Assembly: GCA_032690845.1 (NCBI GenBank)
Contig: CM064430.1
Coordinates: 7,984,949-8,048,948 of the forward strand
Source: Eleusine coracana subsp. coracana
Lineage: Eukaryota; Streptophyta; Magnoliopsida; Poales; Poaceae
DNA length: 64,000 nucleotides
Reading direction: 5' to 3'
The notes under the pieces are model-generated. The model saw only the letters and a program-made list of their open reading frames with translations, did no database searches and was not told the origin of the DNA. The position numbers and the translations under genes were made by a program. Positions 58,201 to 64,000 of this stretch are shown here, piece after piece; the stretch's first letter is position 1; every line of letters begins with the position of its first letter.

Positions 58201-61200
58201 TCTTTTTTTTTCCCCCACGGTAATGCTCACATAATATATGGTGCCTCCAACCACTAAACATCTGAACGATAAATTGATGAAATATTCACAATCCAGACAG
58301 ATTTCATACACCAAAAGCCTCTACAAACTGGCACCTGCATCTAATTTGGGCTCAGCCCGAGTGTTGTGCACTCTCATGTAGGCTTGTTGGCTACAATGAC
58401 TCTGTTGTTGTAGTAATAAGGAATAATTTCATACTAGTAGCTATTGTAAAATCACTTTGACTATGTCCTGTGTGAGTATGATCTGTTGACAAAACACGGT
58501 TAAATAACATTCCAAATACTGACAACGTCCAAGTCTCCATCACTGATCTTCTGTCCCTGAAGAATGAAGAAAACAAACTAGCTAAGCTAAGCTAGCCCCT
58601 GGATGGTATCATAGTATCAAAATTCTTTGGCCGTATGCTCTATTTTTTAGCACTAGTCCACTTACTTTTTTACTTGAAGAAAGGTGATTTCTTTCTTTTG
58701 ATTAATGCTTCCTGATCTGATCAAATAGGGTGTTCATCCTATAAGATGAGAAGCTGAAGTGCTTAGTTTTTCTTTGCAGAATCTCTAAGTTGTTCTGGAC
58801 CATTTCTCAGTGAAAAAATTGTATTGCGATAATAAGCAGATGGACTCGCTATTATGAAATTTTGTTGCTAATTTGAGCATGCGTAACTTTAATGTGCATC
58901 CACTATTAGCTTTTGGTTGTTGTGCCAAGGGCTGATATTTACTAGTTGTGTTGCAAATCATAGATTTATCATACAGCATACAAGATGCTTCTGCTCTTTT
59001 TAGTGTATTTATAACGCTTCTCTGCTCTTTTTAGTGCCTGTACCAAGGACTGTCATATAAGGAATTAATTTTCTTTTGCTCTTCCATCATTCGCATTGTT
59101 ATGGTGTTCATATTCAGGTGCACGAGCTTAGCAAGACCACCTCTGGAGTTGCTTGTGGAAGATTGTTCTCACTGCTATGGTGTTCATTACCAGTGTTTTT
59201 CAGTTGTTGATAACTGAAGAGTTTGTAATTTACTATTTACATACTTGCTGTTATGACTAAGATTTGAATACTGTTGAAATCTAGCTGGAATACTTAATGT
59301 AATGGTTGATGAATACTAGCTTCTAAGTTACAATTTGATACTGCTTTGAAATTTTATTAGGCCGGAATGAAACTTGTCTTGCCGAACAGCTAATTGTGTT
59401 GGATTTTTTCTGTCCGGAAGAAAAATCCCTATCATCAGCTGATTCACCCAGATCAAGTGGACCAGCCGGATTCACTGGATCCAGGGCAAGAACGATTCTT
59501 GGGGCAGATTCGATTCCCAGCAAACGAACGAGGCCTCACTCTGTTTTTTTATCCCATACTATACTTCTGGTTTTGCCTATGGCTGGCCTTTATGCATACC
59601 GAGACTCAGACGAGAAATATTCTAATCAACTTACTTTGTCCGTTCATTACTGCCCGATTTTAGTGTGTGATTCTTGATTGTGCCGCATCAGCACTGACAT
59701 TCTGAGAGTAGTAATATTCTTGCTGGAATTAGTTTTTGCCTGAGCATAGTGTTATGAACCTTTTGGCTGGCATTCAGCGTCTTGGTAATATGCACGTGCA
59801 GTCTGTACTCTCTACGAATGATAATGTAGCCAGGAAAAAGAAAATGTTATGTGTAATATTTCCCCCACCCTGTAGAATATTCACTTCTATTGGTTTCAAT
59901 TTGTTTAGCTTTCCTGTCATCACTTGAACATCTAATTTAGCCTTCAGTTAGTGTGAGTGTGATGGTATTAAACTTCAGAACATGAGATTTTTTCAGTTGG
60001 TTTGATTTGTTTCAATTATTTTTGGATGTAGGGACCTGCCGGCCTTTTACAGTTGACGAATTTCCAAGGCTTAGCAGTGACCATTTTGTGCAGACTGATA
60101 CAATATATGCAAGGAAGGATCTTCACCGTGGAGGCCCATCACCCCTCAGTCTTTTCCGTCCATTCAATGATCCTGTCATAACAAGAAAGAGCAAACATTG
60201 GTTTGGGGATGAATACAACTCTCTGATGAGTCTGAAAGTATGTTGTTTTATGTTAATTCATTCTGTGTGATACTTGCAGTATAGATTAATCATCAAATAC
60301 TACAGTCGTAATTCTCCACGTATTTCTCACACTTCATTTGTTGAATTTTCAGTCAGGGTCAATAATGCTGGGACCTTTGATTTGAGTTGCCAAAATTTGC
60401 TAGAAGCTGTATTTTGAAAGAGAAATGATGTGCAGTTTGTTTCTTGGTGTACATTTTTGTAGTGACTTCGGGAAATCTTGAAGCTGTATATTGAAAGGGA
60501 AGTGATGTGCAGTTTGTTTCTTGTGACGATTTTTATAAGGTATTTGCTAAACATTTATAGGCTAAAAACTCATTTCGTTTCAGTCAATTTTCTTCCTCAG
60601 TGGCTGATTACCACATTCGTGCACCACGCTGCTGCAGTGTGCACCATTTGTTGGGCTAGTTACTTACAGGCTTAATCCTTGTTGCTCTTTGAATTGTCCT
60701 CTCAATTCCTGGAGTCCCACCCTCTCCCACTGCCTACTCTTCTCCCTGTTTTTTCATTCTTATTTTTACAATAAGTAATTTTATATCTTAAAACCTTTTC
60801 ATTCAAAGTATTCATATCATTTTTTTTTAAGTGTAACCTATCAACAACTAGATTGTGTTGCGGTCTAAAAATTCAGTTTTCACCTAGAAATTCATGTACA
60901 ATTTAATGTTTTTTGGCGGGGTTTATATTTATCTCCTAATTAATTTGTACTTTGTGAAACATTTTTACTTTATGGACCTTAATTGTCTATCAGGGCATTG
61001 TGTGACCGAGGATTCAAAGAACTGGAACTTATATGTGTCTCCGATATTCGTTCTGCAGTCAAGGACCATCGGTGTTCCTATTTCAGTTTTTTTAGTCTGG
61101 TCTCTAGTGTATCGGTGTATTGATGCCGCTTGTACTATGAATGCCTGAGCGAGGTGCTCGGATTTTGGAGGTGGAGCAAGGCACCAATTAGCTCTTATCT

Positions 61201-64000
61201 TGGAGTTGGAGGTCAAAAAATGATTAGTGGTTTGTTGTTATGATAAAAGTCATAGTTGATTAGGAATAGGTTTAGATATTCAAGTTTAACGAAAGAAGCC
61301 TAGGAGTAGTACTTACTACTTAGTTGGTTGTTCATAATTGATTCTATGAGCAAATTCAAATTGTTCTCAGTCTTTTTCAGTGATCTTTTTCCATTTTTTA
61401 GTTATTGTGTATTCAATTTTCATTCCAAGTTTTGGAACCCTTTGAATTAGTTGTCTTCTAGTAACTCCTTCTGTTCAGCCTCTGCCATGGTGCTCCATTG
61501 CTTTTTGTCCTAAATTTCCCCCAGCATTTCCTCTCGATTGATATAATTGTCAAGTTGATGTTGTGTTGCAACATGATCTACAGATCCATTGATATTGCGT
61601 CACAATCTTATCGTCTTCTAAACAAGCTGTTGTACCAAACAACATAGGTATAAGCAGAGAAGGGGGACACATCATTTCCAGCTCGTCAGGCTGTACTAAA
61701 ATTTGACTGAAAGTATCTAACAATTTCAGTCATTTTTTTCTTCTGTAACTGTGCAATGAAAACCGACTGAAACAAACCCAAAACACTCATTTTTTTAGCC
61801 ACCTAACAGACAATGTGTCTTTATTTGATTGGTTTAAAAAACTGACTGAAACCAAATGATAAAATAGCCGAAAGTTAAATAGTCACTCAAAAAAAAAATC
61901 CCATTCCTCCTCGTACTCCCACCAACGGCGAGGTCAACCCCCCCCCCCCCCCCCCCCAGCGCCGCCGAATCGCTGCCACCGTGATTTTCCACCGCCGCCG
62001 CTCTAGATTTCCTTCAAATCTCCATACTGCTACCACAGTGTTCTTCCACGGCCGCTGCTCTCGATTTCCCTGAAATCTCGCTGCCTCCAAGCCCGAACCC
62101 TAACGCCACTCTGTCACACCCGTGTCGGTTTTCCACCGCCGCCGCTCTAGATTTCCTTCAAATCTCCATACTGCTACCACAGTGTTCTTCCACGGCCGCT
62201 GCTCTCGATTTCCCTGAAATCTCGCTGCCTCCAAGCCCGAACCCTAACGCCACTCTGTCACACCCGTGTCGGTCGAGGAACAGGTTCAAGTCCCGGAAGA
62301 GGAGCAGTGAAGGCGTTTCCCTGTGGCGTAGGCGGGTTTGGGTGAAAGGCGCTGTGCGTTGTAATAGGCGTGAGTAAATTATGTGCAGGGGCCCACTGGG
62401 CAGAGTGTGAGCCTAGGCTACTTGAGCCAGCTCCGTATTGTAAATCGGTTATCGAACAGAAAACTAAGAAAAGATCTCGATCAACTTGTCTCCCAAGTTG
62501 TTGCCTCGTCGTCTCTGCTCGCGACGAACCTTGTGGCACGCTCACGTCCCGGTGGTCGGCGCTCTGGTGGCTATGGGGCATCTCAGTTGGTAATCAGAGC
62601 TATACTTTCCTCGGGTCCTGTGTGGTGGCAGTTGTTGGCGATCTGATCCCTTCGGCCTGAGCTGTAAAATTCCGATCAGGGGTTGATTGAGAGAAGGCAA
62701 GGTGATCTAATCGCAGAGCTCGCTCTCCTTTAATTCCTCTGGGTTGGTTTGGCTTGAGGTGATCGCCACGGCTCCCACGGCAAAACTGTCGGTGCAGACG
62801 TCTTTTGTGTTAGCGGCGATGGCGGAAGCGGAGAAGAAGGAGACAGAGCGCTGGAACAGAGTGTTTGCAGCGTTGGAGGCGATGGATCGACACCTCACGG
62901 ACATGGATGTGGTACAGCAGCAGCTGATGGGTCAAGCTGATCTGGCGGCGGAAGTGGCTGAGAGAGCGGCGCAGGAGCGGGATCTGTTGTCACGGAAGTT
63001 GGCGGAGATGGGTAAGAAGGTGGCAACATTAGTTTTGGAGAAGATGGCGGATGAGATGGAGGGTGTTTCTGAATCAGGATCTAGCAAATCTCAAGTCAAA
63101 AGGGTGGAGGATACGTCATGGCAGAAGGGAGAGCCTGAACCATCTCATCACCATAAAAGACGCAGAGCACATGACAGGTCACCAGTTCGGCCGACTAATG
63201 GCCACACGCGGTTCAGGGAGGATGAAGGAGGGGGTAAGCACTTACTTCCCAAGCTCTCATTTCCGAAGTTCTCTGGAGAAAATCCTACAATTTGGTTGGA
63301 CAAGTGTGTCGACTATTTCACCTTGTATAAGGTGAAACAGGGAATGTGGGTTACTGTTGCATCTATGCACATGGAGGGAGATGCTGCTCGCTGGTTGCAG
63401 GTCTACAAGATGAAAGAAGGTCTGGAGTCCTGGGAGAAATTTGCAGGGGCAGTGGTGAAGAAGTTTGGGTCTTATGAATATCCAAAGGCCATGCATGATC
63501 TTCTGCATCTGAGGCAAAAAGGCTCGGTGGATGAGTATATTGAAGAGTTTGAGGCTGCGCGGTATGCAACTGCAATGCACAATGCAGAATTGGACGAGAC
63601 TTTCTTTGTAACTCAGTTTATAAAGGGGCTGAAACCAGAGCTGCAGGGCAATGTGTTGGGTCAGGTGCCTAGTACGGTGGACAGAGCGGCTCTGTTAGCT
63701 AAATTACAGCAAGACATTTAGGAGAGGAGCAAATTTAAGTCATCCAAACCAGCAGGGAGTGCTAAACTTGGGGTGGTGCAGAAAGGTGAAGGAAAGCCTA
63801 TGGGGTTGTCAGGGGAGCTATCCAAGGAGAGACAATTGAGGGAGTATAGAAGGATTCATGGGCTATGTTATGCTTGTGGAGAAAAATTTGAACAAGGCCA
63901 TCTGCAGAAATGTCTCAAGAGGCAACAGAATCAGCTGAACGCTCTATCAACTGAGGATTTGTCTTTGTTTCTATCAGAGGAGGTGTTGGCACAATTAGCA

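Overview
This 64 kb window is nuclear DNA from a plant, almost certainly a panicoid grass (sorghum, sugarcane, maize or millet group). The grounds are intron-containing genes with GC-rich first exons, a CACTA element with TTTGCCGAGTG sub-terminal repeats, and Copia, Ty3/gypsy and LINE retroelements. I see no prokaryotic, organellar or CRISPR features. The species is inferred, not shown.

Layout. 1-2030: no convincing gene; a GC-rich stretch lies at about 1200-2000. 2230-6100: very AT-rich block of degenerate higher-order repeats built around the palindrome AGTATATATACT, ending in a (TA)27 microsatellite. 6414-11706: copy A of a segmental duplication, holding an intact nine-exon thylakoid-lumen FKBP gene (FKBP16-4 type) and a 3'-truncated coiled-coil gene of the CHUP1-like family. 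12051-13233: non-autonomous CACTA element with a 3-bp target duplication. 14362-17295 (minus): intronless, intact LRR receptor-like protein gene (977 aa, no kinase). 17.8-21.0 kb: pieces of older mobile elements (possible Helitron end, minus-strand LTR, CACTA remnant, patchwork junction). 21271-31654: LTR retrotransposon with 2.1-kb LTRs, SIRE/Maximus-like Copia, carrying gag but no recognisable pol. 31.7-36.9 kb: gene-poor degraded repeat sequence. 36949-45161: copy B of the duplication, with the same two genes, enlarged by a 0.9-kb GC-rich insertion and by a 5'-truncated LINE in FKBP intron 5; here the CHUP1-like gene is complete and continues to 45541. 47411-53922: decayed Copia element with a 5-bp target duplication. 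54732-56096: GT47/exostosin gene lacking its middle part. 56671-60237: two exons of an unrecognised acidic grass protein, with a hAT-like insertion between them. 62256-64000: start of a Ty3/gypsy element that runs off the window.

Host genes. The two FKBP copies differ at only four residues, and the first 277 residues of the CHUP1-like pair are identical, so the duplication is recent. Both products are predicted to act at or in the chloroplast (lumenal foldase-like protein; chloroplast-positioning-type coiled coil), but I see no evidence that they work together. The LRR-RLP is a likely immune or developmental receptor that needs a partner kinase. Most of the rest is transposable-element history. 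The least explained signals are the roughly 37 copies of a 15-mer near-palindrome (GACGGAAGTTCCGTC) in the pol-less retroelement and the AT-rich palindrome block upstream of copy A.
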